A stretch of DNA of 5,779 bases from Candidatus Aenigmatarchaeota archaeon. GTDB lineage: Archaea; Aenigmatarchaeota; Aenigmatarchaeia; QMZP01. The translations under genes and the position numbers were made by a program. The notes under the pieces are model-generated. The model saw only the letters and a program-made list of their open reading frames with translations. It searched no databases and was not told where the DNA came from. Every line of letters begins with the position of its first letter. Within the stretch, counting starts at the first letter, position 1. The stretch is taken from contig DAOVIL010000044.1 in NCBI GenBank assembly GCA_030673725.1, positions 1 to 5,779 of the forward strand. The letters are read 5' to 3'. Below are positions 1 to 4,857 of this stretch, piece after piece.

Positions 1-70
1 GTGAGATGCCCATCCCAAAGAGGCGTACTGCCTAGAAAGTGTAGGATTCTTCAGAAGTTTCAGTGGGATA

Positions 71-598
71 TTAACGCTTCTTTTTCTTCCCGCCTGATAT
101 CCACCAGACAAGGTACATTAGCCCGGGAATGCCGACAATCAGGAAACCCCAAAGAAGTGCATACAGCCATGTATATATCCAGTCATTGAACGTCCATGAC
201 TGGAAGGCAAGGTTCCACTTGCCAGCTGTCCATACAACTGCCAGCCATATCAGCCAGATAAAGAAGCTGAAGGCGTCGCCATTGTCACGCTTGCGCCGGG
301 GCCGCTTTTTCCGCCCTTTCTTTACAAGCTTTCTGTACCATGGGTATATTGCTATAGTTATCAGAATCGTCCAGCTTCCCACCAGGACAATTTCCCAAAA
401 GATTGCATGCAGGATGAATGTGATGCAATAGCCGACTGTCCATTCCCCAAGCACAGTTGGCACGAGCCCTACTGCCTGCGCATTGGCTACTCTCCAGAGA
501 AATACATAAATTGCTGCGATCACAACTACGGCACAGCTTACAACCATTGCTGTTGTCATTTTCCAGTGCTCTCTTGCAAATTTCTCGTCGAATGACAT
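71..598 (-). CDS. Four-helix integral membrane protein of unknown function
   Basis: Encodes 175 residues ending in TAA. I do not recognise a characterised family. Hydrophobic stretches suggest four membrane helices at about residues 15-36, 57-86, 109-125 and 141-167. Between helices 2 and 3 lies a strongly basic loop (about 89-104, almost all Lys/Arg), and the C-terminus ends GGKKKKR, so by the positive-inside rule loop and tail are probably cytoplasmic. The protein is very rich in Trp (about 13), especially in helices 3 and 4. There is no obvious catalytic motif. The frame stays open up to 709, but a TATA-like box at 642-650 lies inside that extension and the upstream residues look non-coding, so I start at the ATG at 598 (MSFDEKF). 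No good Shine-Dalgarno site precedes it. It is divergent from the 718 gene. Transport, scaffold or envelope roles are all possible; none is shown. Confidence 0.8.
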   Translation of the reverse strand: MSFDEKFAREHWKMTTAMVVSCAVVVIAAIYVFLWRVANAQAVGLVPTVLGEWTVGYCITFILHAIFWEIVLVGSWTILITIAIYPWYRKLVKKGRKKRPRRKRDNGDAFSFFIWLIWLAVVWTAGKWNLAFQSWTFNDWIYTWLYALLWGFLIVGIPGLMYLVWWISGGKKKKR

Positions 599-641
599 AT
601 GACACAATCTCTTTCTTCTGTTTAGTATTGGACGGATATGG

Positions 642-650
642 TATAAATAA
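642..650 (-). promoter_or_regulatory. Probable TATA box for the 71-598 membrane protein
   Basis: On the minus strand this reads TTATTTATA, a good archaeal TATA-like element. It is centred about 48 bases before the ATG at 598, which would put the transcript start near 621 and leave a leader of about 22 bases. The position argues against the longer open frame to 709. Confidence 0.5.
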
Positions 651-662
651 GTATAGAAAGTG

Positions 663-672
663 AGGGGCCCCT
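663..672. repeat. 10-bp perfect palindrome between divergent promoters
   Basis: AGGGGCCCCT is self-complementary. It lies about midway between the TATA-like box of the leftward gene (642-650) and that of the rightward gene (692-699), a position where a shared operator could act. It is GC-rich and short, so it may also be chance. Confidence 0.25.
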
Positions 673-690
673 GAGCGGGCATAGGAAGGG

Positions 691-699
691 ACTTAAAGC
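691..699 (+). promoter_or_regulatory. Probable BRE/TATA element for the 718 gene
   Basis: A purine-rich run (ggaaggga) is followed by CTTAAAG, centred about 23-25 bases before the ATG at 718. In archaea this spacing places transcript start at or next to the ATG, so the mRNA is probably leaderless. No Shine-Dalgarno sequence is present, which agrees. Confidence 0.4.
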
Positions 700-717
700 T
701 TATCCTCAAGATTCAAT

Positions 718-1149
718 ATGACAAAGGAGAAGCCAGACAAATACAATCAGGCGAACGAATACTTCAGTGTAAAGAGACAAAATACGCTGTTCGTGCCTGG
801 TGTAGGGCACGAGAATGCCTTCAGGATGCATATCCAGACTGCCGGGAAGGCGGCAGTCAAGCTGAAGAAGTACCAGCACGTATTGGAGGAGCTCAGCGGG
901 CTCAGGGTCCAGATACCTCCTTCTGTGGTTTCAGGGGAGGCACAGGCTGCGGTCTTCAAGTGCGAGCAGAATACAAGGGAACCTGTGAGGGAATACAGTA
1001 TAGACAAGCTGGATTATGTTCACGCCAGGAGCGTGCTGGGCTCCTATATAGGCATCAGGAAGCTCGAGAATATGGGCGTCCAGAGGCTTAATGAGGACAT
1101 CAGGAAGCTCCATATCATAAGGGACGTGCTGGAAACTGCCCGGGTCTGA
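718..1149 (+). CDS. Hypothetical protein, 143 residues, soluble
   Basis: Unrecognised. The frame runs ATG to TGA with codon use like its neighbours (AGG, ATA, CTG, AAG). The protein is soluble and basic, with no membrane segment or signal peptide. An N-terminal polar region (1-30) is followed by a probable helix at about 40-60 (AAVKLKKYQHVLEEL), a more extended stretch containing PPSVVSG (67-73), and a probable helical C-terminus from about 95 (IDKLDYVHARSVLGSYIG, then a Leu/Ile-rich heptad-like end to 143). It has one Cys (82), so it is unlikely to be a zinc finger. It sits alone on its own promoter, 41 bases ahead of the DUF4234-like gene. A role cannot be assigned. Confidence 0.75.
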   Translation: MTKEKPDKYNQANEYFSVKRQNTLFVPGVGHENAFRMHIQTAGKAAVKLKKYQHVLEELSGLRVQIPPSVVSGEAQAAVFKCEQNTREPVREYSIDKLDYVHARSVLGSYIGIRKLENMGVQRLNEDIRKLHIIRDVLETARV

Positions 1150-1158
1150 GGCCCTCAG
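1146..1158. repeat. 13-bp palindrome spanning the stop codon of the 718 gene
   Basis: CTGAGG-C-CCTCAG is a perfect 6-bp inverted repeat around one base and includes the TGA stop (1147-1149). It overlaps GCCC-TCA-GGGC (1151-1161), a 4-bp stem. No T-run follows, so it is not a classical terminator. It may be chance. Confidence 0.2.
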
Positions 1159-1170
1159 GGCATTTATATT
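1158..1170 (+). promoter_or_regulatory. Probable promoter (GGGCATTTATATT) of the DUF4234-like gene
   Basis: TTTATATT is a strong TATA-like box centred about 25 bases before the ATG at 1191, so a leaderless transcript is expected. The ten bases GGGCATTTAT recur exactly before the next gene (1583-1592). No Shine-Dalgarno site lies before 1191. Confidence 0.55.
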
Positions 1171-1190
1171 AACTCAGGGAAATACTAAAC

Positions 1191-1571
1191 ATGGAGAAGA
1201 GGAAGCTTGAGGAGAGGGAAGTACTGCTGAATGTCTTGCTGACTTTCATAACCTTCGGGTTCTTCGGGATATACTGGGTGGTGGCCAGCAAGAGGGACAT
1301 AAAGAGCAGGGGAGGGGACATCCCGACCTGCTGGCTGATAATAATACCCTTTGCGAACATCTATTTCTACTACAAGTACTGCAGGGCAGCTGCCAGGCTG
1401 TTCAGGCAGAAGGGCGACTGGATAGTATATTTCATACTTTCCTTCATACTCTGCTCTGTAATCATGCTTGCCCTTGTGCAGGACGAGCTGAACAAGATAG
1501 TGAGAAGGGAGAAGAAGGCTTCCAGGAAGGCAGCTTCTCCGAAAGGGAAGAAGCCTGCCAAGAGGAAGTGA
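1191..1571 (+). CDS. DUF4234-like three-helix membrane protein
   Basis: Encodes 126 residues. The arrangement fits the DUF4234 type of small membrane protein: a first helix at about 10-31 ending in GFFGIYWV, a short polar loop (SKRDIKSRGGD, 33-43), a second helix at about 46-62 starting around IPTCWLIIIPF, a Tyr/Arg-rich loop, a third helix at about 77-97, and then the QDELNKI motif (97-103) common after the last helix in that family. This assignment is from memory of the family pattern, not a search. After residue 104 comes a tail of about 22 residues dominated by Lys/Arg with several Ser/Ala, which should face the cytoplasm and could bind nucleic acid, acidic lipid or a partner. The family has no known biochemical function. 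The gene has its own promoter and lies 48 bases before the TPR-like gene. Confidence 0.8.
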   Translation: MEKRKLEEREVLLNVLLTFITFGFFGIYWVVASKRDIKSRGGDIPTCWLIIIPFANIYFYYKYCRAAARLFRQKGDWIVYFILSFILCSVIMLALVQDELNKIVRREKKASRKAASPKGKKPAKRK

Positions 1572-1582
1572 GAGACAGGAAC

Positions 1583-1594
1583 GGGCATTTATTG
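1583..1594 (+). promoter_or_regulatory. Probable promoter of the 1620-2809 gene pair
   Basis: GGGCATTTATTG repeats the core of the promoter at 1158. The TATA-like part TTTATTG is centred about 29 bases before the ATG at 1620, so the leader would be absent or only a few bases long. No Shine-Dalgarno site precedes 1620. An inverted repeat overlaps this element. Confidence 0.5.
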
Positions 1595-1609
1595 GTTTCT
1601 CACCAATAA
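1589..1609. repeat. Perfect 8-bp inverted repeat overlapping the promoter
   Basis: TTATTGGT (1589-1596) and ACCAATAA (1602-1609) are exact reverse complements around a 5-base spacer (ttctc). The left arm includes half of the TATA-like box and the right arm ends 10 bases before the start codon. A dimeric repressor bound here would cover TATA and transcript start. No T-run follows, so a terminator for the upstream gene is less likely. Confidence 0.45.
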
Positions 1610-1619
1610 TTAAAGCAGT

Positions 1620-2216
1620 ATGGCAAAGAAACATAGCATATTTTTAAGGGCTGCCAGGCAGGAGGAAGCGGTAGCCAATAAAACAAAGGACCCTGGTGCC
1701 CGGACGCAGCGGTATGAGCATGCTGTCCTCCTTTATGAGAAGGGAGGGGATCCGGAGCGCGCTGCCAGGATATACATGAAACTGGCGGCGAGAGAGAAGG
1801 ACCCGGGAAAGAAGGAGGGGTTCTATCAGAAGGCCTTGGAAGAGGCAGGCAAGTCAGATGACAGGGCTGGGGCGTACGCCGACCTGGTGGGGATGGTGAA
1901 GGACCTGGGGATGAAGGGAGAGTTCTTTCACCTGGCTTCTGTGGAGGCTGAAAAGGCCGGCAACATGGCGGACGCAGGAAGGTATGCAGGGCTTGCAGGC
2001 AGGAACTACGAGCGCGAATCAGTCAGGAAGAAGGGCGAGCCTGAAGAAGCTGATATGGCAGAGAAGGCCTCTGAGAATTACAGGAAGGTGGCAACCCTGA
2101 GCAAGGTGACTGCCGGCATGATGGAAGCGGCCGATGAGCTCATGAAAAGGGCTGACGAGCTGAGGGCGAAGGAGAAAGCGAAGAAGGCAAAGAAAGGGGA
2201 GAAGGTGAAAAAATGA
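1620..2216 (+). CDS. TPR/SNAP-like alpha-helical repeat protein with Lys-rich tail
   Basis: Encodes 198 residues, soluble and almost entirely helical. Residues about 27-130 look like tandem helix-turn-helix pairs of the TPR or alpha-SNAP kind: small residues (Ala/Gly) and aromatics recur at helix-packing positions, as in RYEHAVLLYEKGGDPERAARIY (split near 41), GFYQKALEEAGKSDDRAGAY and FFHLASVEAEKAGNMADAGRY. A further helical segment lies at about 145-180 (ASENYRKVA to ADELMKRADEL). Residues 180-198 are mostly Lys with Glu/Ala, a charged tail. Such repeats normally bind other proteins; no enzyme motif is visible. The downstream gene overlaps by 4 bases (ATGA), so the two proteins are probably made together and may form a complex. 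There is no signal peptide, so it acts in the cytoplasm. TPR-like fold is moderately sure; the partner is unknown. Confidence 0.8.
   Translation: MAKKHSIFLRAARQEEAVANKTKDPGARTQRYEHAVLLYEKGGDPERAARIYMKLAAREKDPGKKEGFYQKALEEAGKSDDRAGAYADLVGMVKDLGMKGEFFHLASVEAEKAGNMADAGRYAGLAGRNYERESVRKKGEPEEADMAEKASENYRKVATLSKVTAGMMEAADELMKRADELRAKEKAKKAKKGEKVKK
2204..2208 (+). promoter_or_regulatory. Shine-Dalgarno site GGTGA for the 2213 gene
   Basis: GGTGA lies inside the Lys-rich tail codons of the upstream gene and ends 4 bases before the ATG at 2213. It matches the usual archaeal 16S 3' end (UCACC). It supports this start and translational coupling. Confidence 0.6.
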
Positions 2217-2809
2217 AAGTATTGACAAAGAAAGAGGAGAGGCAGATAAAGGCTGACGTGAAGAGGAGGGGGAAAGATGACCTGAGGATGTTCAGGAAGC
2301 TGCACAGCCTGTTCAGGAAGGCATACAGGCTGGAGTCAGCCAGGAAGATGGATATCAAGAGGGCCAGGAAGGTCGAGGAGGAGATACTGAAGGTGTTCAG
2401 CAGGATAAGGGCTGACATACTGGCTGAGCTGAACTATTTCGACATGCTCAAGCCCAGGAATGACATGGAGAGGGCCCTCATACTGGCTTTCGGGCCATTC
2501 CTTTCCCCGAAGCCCGCGCACATAAGGGAAGTGGTGCGGTACCTCAGGCAGGAGGGGTTCACCATGGCGTTCATAAGCGAAGAGCCGGGAGGACCTGAAG
2601 GGATGGGAAGGCCGAAAATGAAGGCGATGTACAAGCGCGAGCCTGTGGGGGAGATCGACCTTAAGCCAGATGGCTTCTACACGATGTTCAAGAGGGCGGC
2701 CGAGAAGGAAGGGAAGAGCAGCCTGGCAGACTCCTGGATGCTCGGCCTCATGGACACCATGGGCATACCTGAGTCTGAGAAGCCGAAGTACGCGCCTAAA
2801 ACAGGCTGA
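2213..2809 (+). CDS. Hypothetical basic protein coupled to the TPR-like gene
   Basis: Encodes 198 residues, the same length as its upstream partner but unrelated in sequence. I do not recognise a family. Residues 1-75 are strongly basic and helical (many KR pairs; VEEEILKVFSRIRADILAEL has an amphipathic pattern). Residues about 76-120 contain FDMLKPRNDMERALILAFG and a likely helix HIREVVRYLRQEGF. A Gly/Pro-rich turn follows (PGGPEGMGRP, 125-134), and the end is polar with YAPKTG at the terminus. The protein has no Cys, no membrane helix and no signal peptide. The basic helical front could bind RNA or DNA, but this is inference from charge only. Its start overlaps the stop of the TPR-like gene (ATGA) and has a well-placed GGTGA. 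It ends 4 bases from the stop of the convergent minus-strand gene. Confidence 0.8.
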   Translation: MKVLTKKEERQIKADVKRRGKDDLRMFRKLHSLFRKAYRLESARKMDIKRARKVEEEILKVFSRIRADILAELNYFDMLKPRNDMERALILAFGPFLSPKPAHIREVVRYLRQEGFTMAFISEEPGGPEGMGRPKMKAMYKREPVGEIDLKPDGFYTMFKRAAEKEGKSSLADSWMLGLMDTMGIPESEKPKYAPKTG

Positions 2810-2813
2810 ATGC

Positions 2814-3221
2814 CTATTCCTTCCTGAACGTCCAGTTCCTGTATTTTGGCTTGGGAATTTCTGTATGGCAGTGCGCACAGTAGACGCCTGAGACAGGTAT
2901 GCTGTCCGTTATCGCGTCCCTTATGGGGATGAACCTGCAGTCTTCCGCCTTCCCTGAGATGTGGCCTTTCGCAGTCAGTGATGCCACTTCGTCCCCGTAT
3001 ACGATTATGTCGTCTGCCCATCTCCTGAACCTTTTGTGGGTGGGTATCTCTGCCTCCCTGAGCTTCCCGTCCCTGGTCTCCCTGTCGTCGCAGGCCTGGG
3101 CGTCGCTCGCGTCCCTGTCCACGTCCCTCAGGCACCACCTGAGGCGCTCAAGCTCAGGGCAGCTGCAGCCGCCCAGGACAGGGTAGAACTGCTCTATATG
3201 GGGTTCGGATGCCATAAACAT
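2814..3221 (-). CDS. Cys/His-rich putative metal-binding protein
   Basis: Encodes 135 residues ending in TAG. I do not recognise a named family. Cysteines cluster near the two ends: C19-x-C21-P and C30 in front, C44 and C95 between, and C115-x2-C118-H119 behind. A zinc site formed by the two end clusters is plausible. The middle is rich in Asp/Arg/Glu (about 31-60), followed by a more ordered part with ADDIIVYGDEVASL (69-82) and a region ending IPVSGVYC. There is no membrane segment. The first ATG (3221) is preceded by GGTGA with a 4-base gap, the same spacing as at 2213, so I prefer it to the ATG two codons in (3215). Codon use is native (ATA, AGG, GAC). It is the last gene of the minus-strand series and converges on the 2213 gene. 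It could be a regulator, a nucleic-acid-binding or a redox protein. Confidence 0.7.
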   Translation of the reverse strand: MFMASEPHIEQFYPVLGGCSCPELERLRWCLRDVDRDASDAQACDDRETRDGKLREAEIPTHKRFRRWADDIIVYGDEVASLTAKGHISGKAEDCRFIPIRDAITDSIPVSGVYCAHCHTEIPKPKYRNWTFRKE

Positions 3222-3225
3222 ATAT

Positions 3226-3230
3226 TCACC
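3226..3230 (-). promoter_or_regulatory. Shine-Dalgarno site GGTGA for the 2814-3221 gene
   Basis: On the minus strand GGTGA is followed by ATAT and the ATG at 3221. The 4-base spacing equals that of the GGTGA before 2213. This decides the start between two nearby in-frame ATGs (3221 and 3215). Confidence 0.55.
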
Positions 3231-3244
3231 AAAAACCTTTTATT

Positions 3245-3310
3245 GTGAACCTTTTTAAGGGTGCCGGTTACTGTGTTTTTTGTCACTGTTTTGGAGTGAA
3301 CCCTTATTTG
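3245..3310. repeat. Two copies of a GTGAACC + AT-rich element
   Basis: On the plus strand GTGAACCTTTTTAAG (3245-3259) recurs as GTGAACCCTTATTTG (3296-3310), 11 of 15 bases the same. On the minus strand each is a TATA-like run directly followed by GGTTCAC or GGGTTCAC. The copies lie 51 bases apart ahead of the 2814-3221 gene and could be repeated promoter or regulator-binding elements. Confidence 0.3.
3251..3260 (-). promoter_or_regulatory. Possible TATA box of the 2814-3221 gene
   Basis: The minus strand reads CCTTAAAAAG, centred about 34 bases before the ATG at 3221. Transcript start would fall near 3230, giving a leader of only about 9 bases that just holds the GGTGA site. A second candidate, CAATAAAAGG (3245-3236), is too close to the start. 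Confidence 0.35.
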
Positions 3311-3311
3311 C

Positions 3312-3407
3312 CTAGACGGGCTTCCTGGCGCCGTACATTGTGCCCTCTGTGTCCAGTATGTGCCTGAGGCCGGTCCTTCTCGCAGGTGATGAAATGGGAA
3401 AGGTCAT
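3312..3407 (-). CDS. Possible 31-residue small protein behind the CxxxxxC gene
   Basis: The frame runs from ATG at 3407 to TAG at 3314-3312: starts MTFPISSPARRTG and ends TMYGARKPV. It begins 7 bases after the stop of the 3415-3792 gene on the same strand. Codon use is like that of real genes here (AGA, AGG, AGG, ATA, CTG, GAC, GGC), better than expected for spacer DNA. No clear Shine-Dalgarno site precedes the ATG. The frame is open further upstream to a TGA near 3440, so an earlier non-ATG start overlapping the previous gene (for example TTG at 3434) is possible. It might also be the leftover end of a longer gene. No function can be given. Confidence 0.4.
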   Translation of the reverse strand: MTFPISSPARRTGLRHILDTEGTMYGARKPV

Positions 3408-3414
3408 AAGAGCT

Positions 3415-3792
3415 TTATTCAGGCTCTTCAGCAAGGTTCAGCTCCCCTGCCTTCGGAATATCGAAGTGCTCAAGCCAGTACTGGTGGAGGGCTCCCATCA
3501 CCCTCATGAACATGGGCCTGGGGTTCTCCATCTCCAGCTTCATCCTGCAGCCGCCTATGCCGAGCCTCCTGAATTCGTCCCTTATGCCCAGGAGATAAGT
3601 GACCTTCAGGTTCCCGTTCTCCACCACAGGGTAGACGCTGAACGCGAAGTCAGCGGCTTCCTTGTTAGCCTCCCGGGGCTCCACCCTGAGGACAGTGGAC
3701 ACCCTCTTGCCCATCTCCTCCCTGAGGGGGCAGTCCCAGATGCCCTTGCAGTAATCCTTCCTGAAGCATTGCTCGATATTATAGTCTGCCAT
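3415..3792 (-). CDS. Small protein with a C-x5-C-x5-C motif, unknown function
   Basis: Encodes 125 residues ending in TAA. No family is recognised. The front carries evenly spaced cysteines C9, C15 and C21 (pattern C-x5-C-x5-C), with a fourth at C82 in GIGGC; together they could bind a metal or iron-sulfur cluster, or the first three could be structural. The middle (about 46-70) has alternating hydrophobic residues typical of beta strands (FAFSVYPVV, LKVTYLLGI). The C-terminal third looks helical (MFMRVMGALHQYWLEHF), with an acidic end (AEEPE). There is no membrane helix or signal peptide. The ATG at 3792 is preceded by a TATA-like box at the leaderless distance and by no Shine-Dalgarno site, so it is probably transcribed on its own although it follows the M42 peptidase by only 39 bases. 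GCN5-like folds also have a strand-then-helix pattern, but I see no acetyl-CoA signature good enough to claim one. Confidence 0.75.
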   Translation of the reverse strand: MADYNIEQCFRKDYCKGIWDCPLREEMGKRVSTVLRVEPREANKEAADFAFSVYPVVENGNLKVTYLLGIRDEFRRLGIGGCRMKLEMENPRPMFMRVMGALHQYWLEHFDIPKAGELNLAEEPE

Positions 3793-3810
3793 GGTTCTTT
3801 CTTGGAGGCA

Positions 3811-3822
3811 GTATTTTTATTG
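3811..3822 (-). promoter_or_regulatory. Probable promoter of the 3415-3792 gene
   Basis: The minus strand reads CAATAAAAATAC, a clear TATA-like box centred about 24 bases before the ATG at 3792. A leaderless mRNA is expected. The box lies entirely in the short gap after the peptidase stop, giving this gene and any follower an independent start. Confidence 0.5.
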
Positions 3823-3831
3823 TTTCCAGAA

Positions 3832-4857
3832 CTAGGGTATGCACTTCCTGGGGGGCTTCCTGAGGAACTCCTCCAGTATTATTATGGCGCGGCCTATGTC
3901 CTTCAGGCTCGCTATGCCCATTGTCGTGTGCATGTTCCTGACAGGCACGCCCACCACTGTGGTGGGGATGCCGCCCTTTGAGACAGCTATGCTGAGGGCG
4001 TCTGTCGTGCCCTCGTCAGACACGTCCATCTGGAGGGGCAGCTTCTTCCCCTTCGCTATCTTCATGAGGTACTTGTCCAGGCAGATGTCTGACATCATCT
4101 CCTCGTCCTTTATGGTTATGGTCGGGCCCTTCCCGACCTGCTTGCTCACCTCATGGGGATGCTCCTTTGCGTCGTCAGAGTTGGTCACGTCCACCACTAT
4201 GGCCAGGTCAGGGCTTATGTTGAACAGGGAGGTCTTGGAGCCGTAAAGGCCTATCTCCTCCTGCACAGTGAAGACGAAATATATGTCTGCGCTTGACTTC
4301 CTGAGCTTCCTGGCGAGCTCGAGCAGGATGTAGCAGCCCACCCTGTCGTCCAGGGCCTTGCCTGATATCTTCCTGCCGAACATGCAGGACTTCTGCTCCA
4401 GGTTCAGGAAGGCCCCCACGCTGACCCCCCTGTTCGTGAGCTCCTTCTTGCTCATGCCTGTCTCCACTATCAGGTCCTTTATCTTCGGGATTTCCTCGAC
4501 CTCCTCGTCATCGCTTATCTCAGGCGTGGTCACTATCCCGTGGATCATGCCCCTCCTGGCCTTCATGTGCACCCTCTGGCCTATGAGGGAGATGGGCTCT
4601 ATCCCGCCTATTGAGGAGCAGCGTATGTTGCCTTTCTCTGTCACGGCCTTCGTTATCAGGCCTATCTCGTCCATATGGGATGTCAGCAGCATCTTCGGCC
4701 CCTTCCCCTTCCTGTGGGCTATTATGTTCCCGAAGTTGTCCACCCTGACGTCCTTCACGTGCTTCCTTATCTCCCTCAGGATGGCCTTCCTTATGTCGCC
4801 TTCATTCCCGCTCGTCCCTGGTATCTCCATCAGCTTCATCAGCAACCTGGTTGTCAT
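3832..4857 (-). CDS. M42-family metallo-aminopeptidase (TET/FrvX type)
   Basis: A cytoplasmic dinuclear-metal aminopeptidase that should remove N-terminal residues from peptides left by larger proteases; known archaeal relatives assemble as 12-subunit TET particles. All expected residues are present: H61 and D63 in SHMDEIGL, D170 in GKALDDRVG, E200 and E201 in FTVQEEIGLYGS, D223 in VVDVTNSDD, and H310 in VRNMHTTMG. By analogy with Pyrococcus TET, H61, D170, D223, E201 and H310 hold the metals, with D170 bridging, and E200 is the catalytic base. The insert between about 70 and 162 corresponds to the PDZ-like assembly domain. At 341 residues it is full length for the family. Substrate preference (acidic, basic or hydrophobic N-termini) cannot be read from the sequence. 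Its ATG overlaps the TGA of the upstream Cys-rich surface gene (ATGA) and is preceded by GGAGG, so the two are translationally coupled. Confidence 0.95.
   Translation of the reverse strand: MTTRLLMKLMEIPGTSGNEGDIRKAILREIRKHVKDVRVDNFGNIIAHRKGKGPKMLLTSHMDEIGLITKAVTEKGNIRCSSIGGIEPISLIGQRVHMKARRGMIHGIVTTPEISDDEEVEEIPKIKDLIVETGMSKKELTNRGVSVGAFLNLEQKSCMFGRKISGKALDDRVGCYILLELARKLRKSSADIYFVFTVQEEIGLYGSKTSLFNISPDLAIVVDVTNSDDAKEHPHEVSKQVGKGPTITIKDEEMMSDICLDKYLMKIAKGKKLPLQMDVSDEGTTDALSIAVSKGGIPTTVVGVPVRNMHTTMGIASLKDIGRAIIILEEFLRKPPRKCIP

Noticed and set aside
1..70. Possible gene or RNA at the left edge
   Set aside because: Only a shadow frame crosses it on the plus strand; it lies just past the stop of the 71-598 gene and shows no promoter, structure or coding signal I can support.
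599..709. N-terminal extension of the 71-598 membrane protein by 37 residues
   Set aside because: The extension contains the TATA-like box and the divergent promoter region, and its residues look non-coding. The ATG at 598 is better.
1185..1634. Minus-strand open frame of 149 codons
   Set aside because: It is opposite the DUF4234-like gene and has no promoter of its own that I can see.
2336..2878. Minus-strand open frame of 180 codons
   Set aside because: It is opposite the 2213 gene, which has a good Shine-Dalgarno site and native codon use. The composition (Arg/His/Leu/Pro) looks like a shadow.
3386..3392. GTGATGA, a match to the C box of C/D guide RNAs
   Set aside because: No D box (CTGA) or C'/D' pair follows at the usual distance on the same strand.
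3340..3981. Long plus-strand open frame of 213 codons
   Set aside because: It runs antisense through the small ORF, the C-x5-C gene and the end of the M42 peptidase. The peptidase is certain, and this frame is rich in His/Pro/Leu typical of a shadow of AGG/CTG-rich coding.
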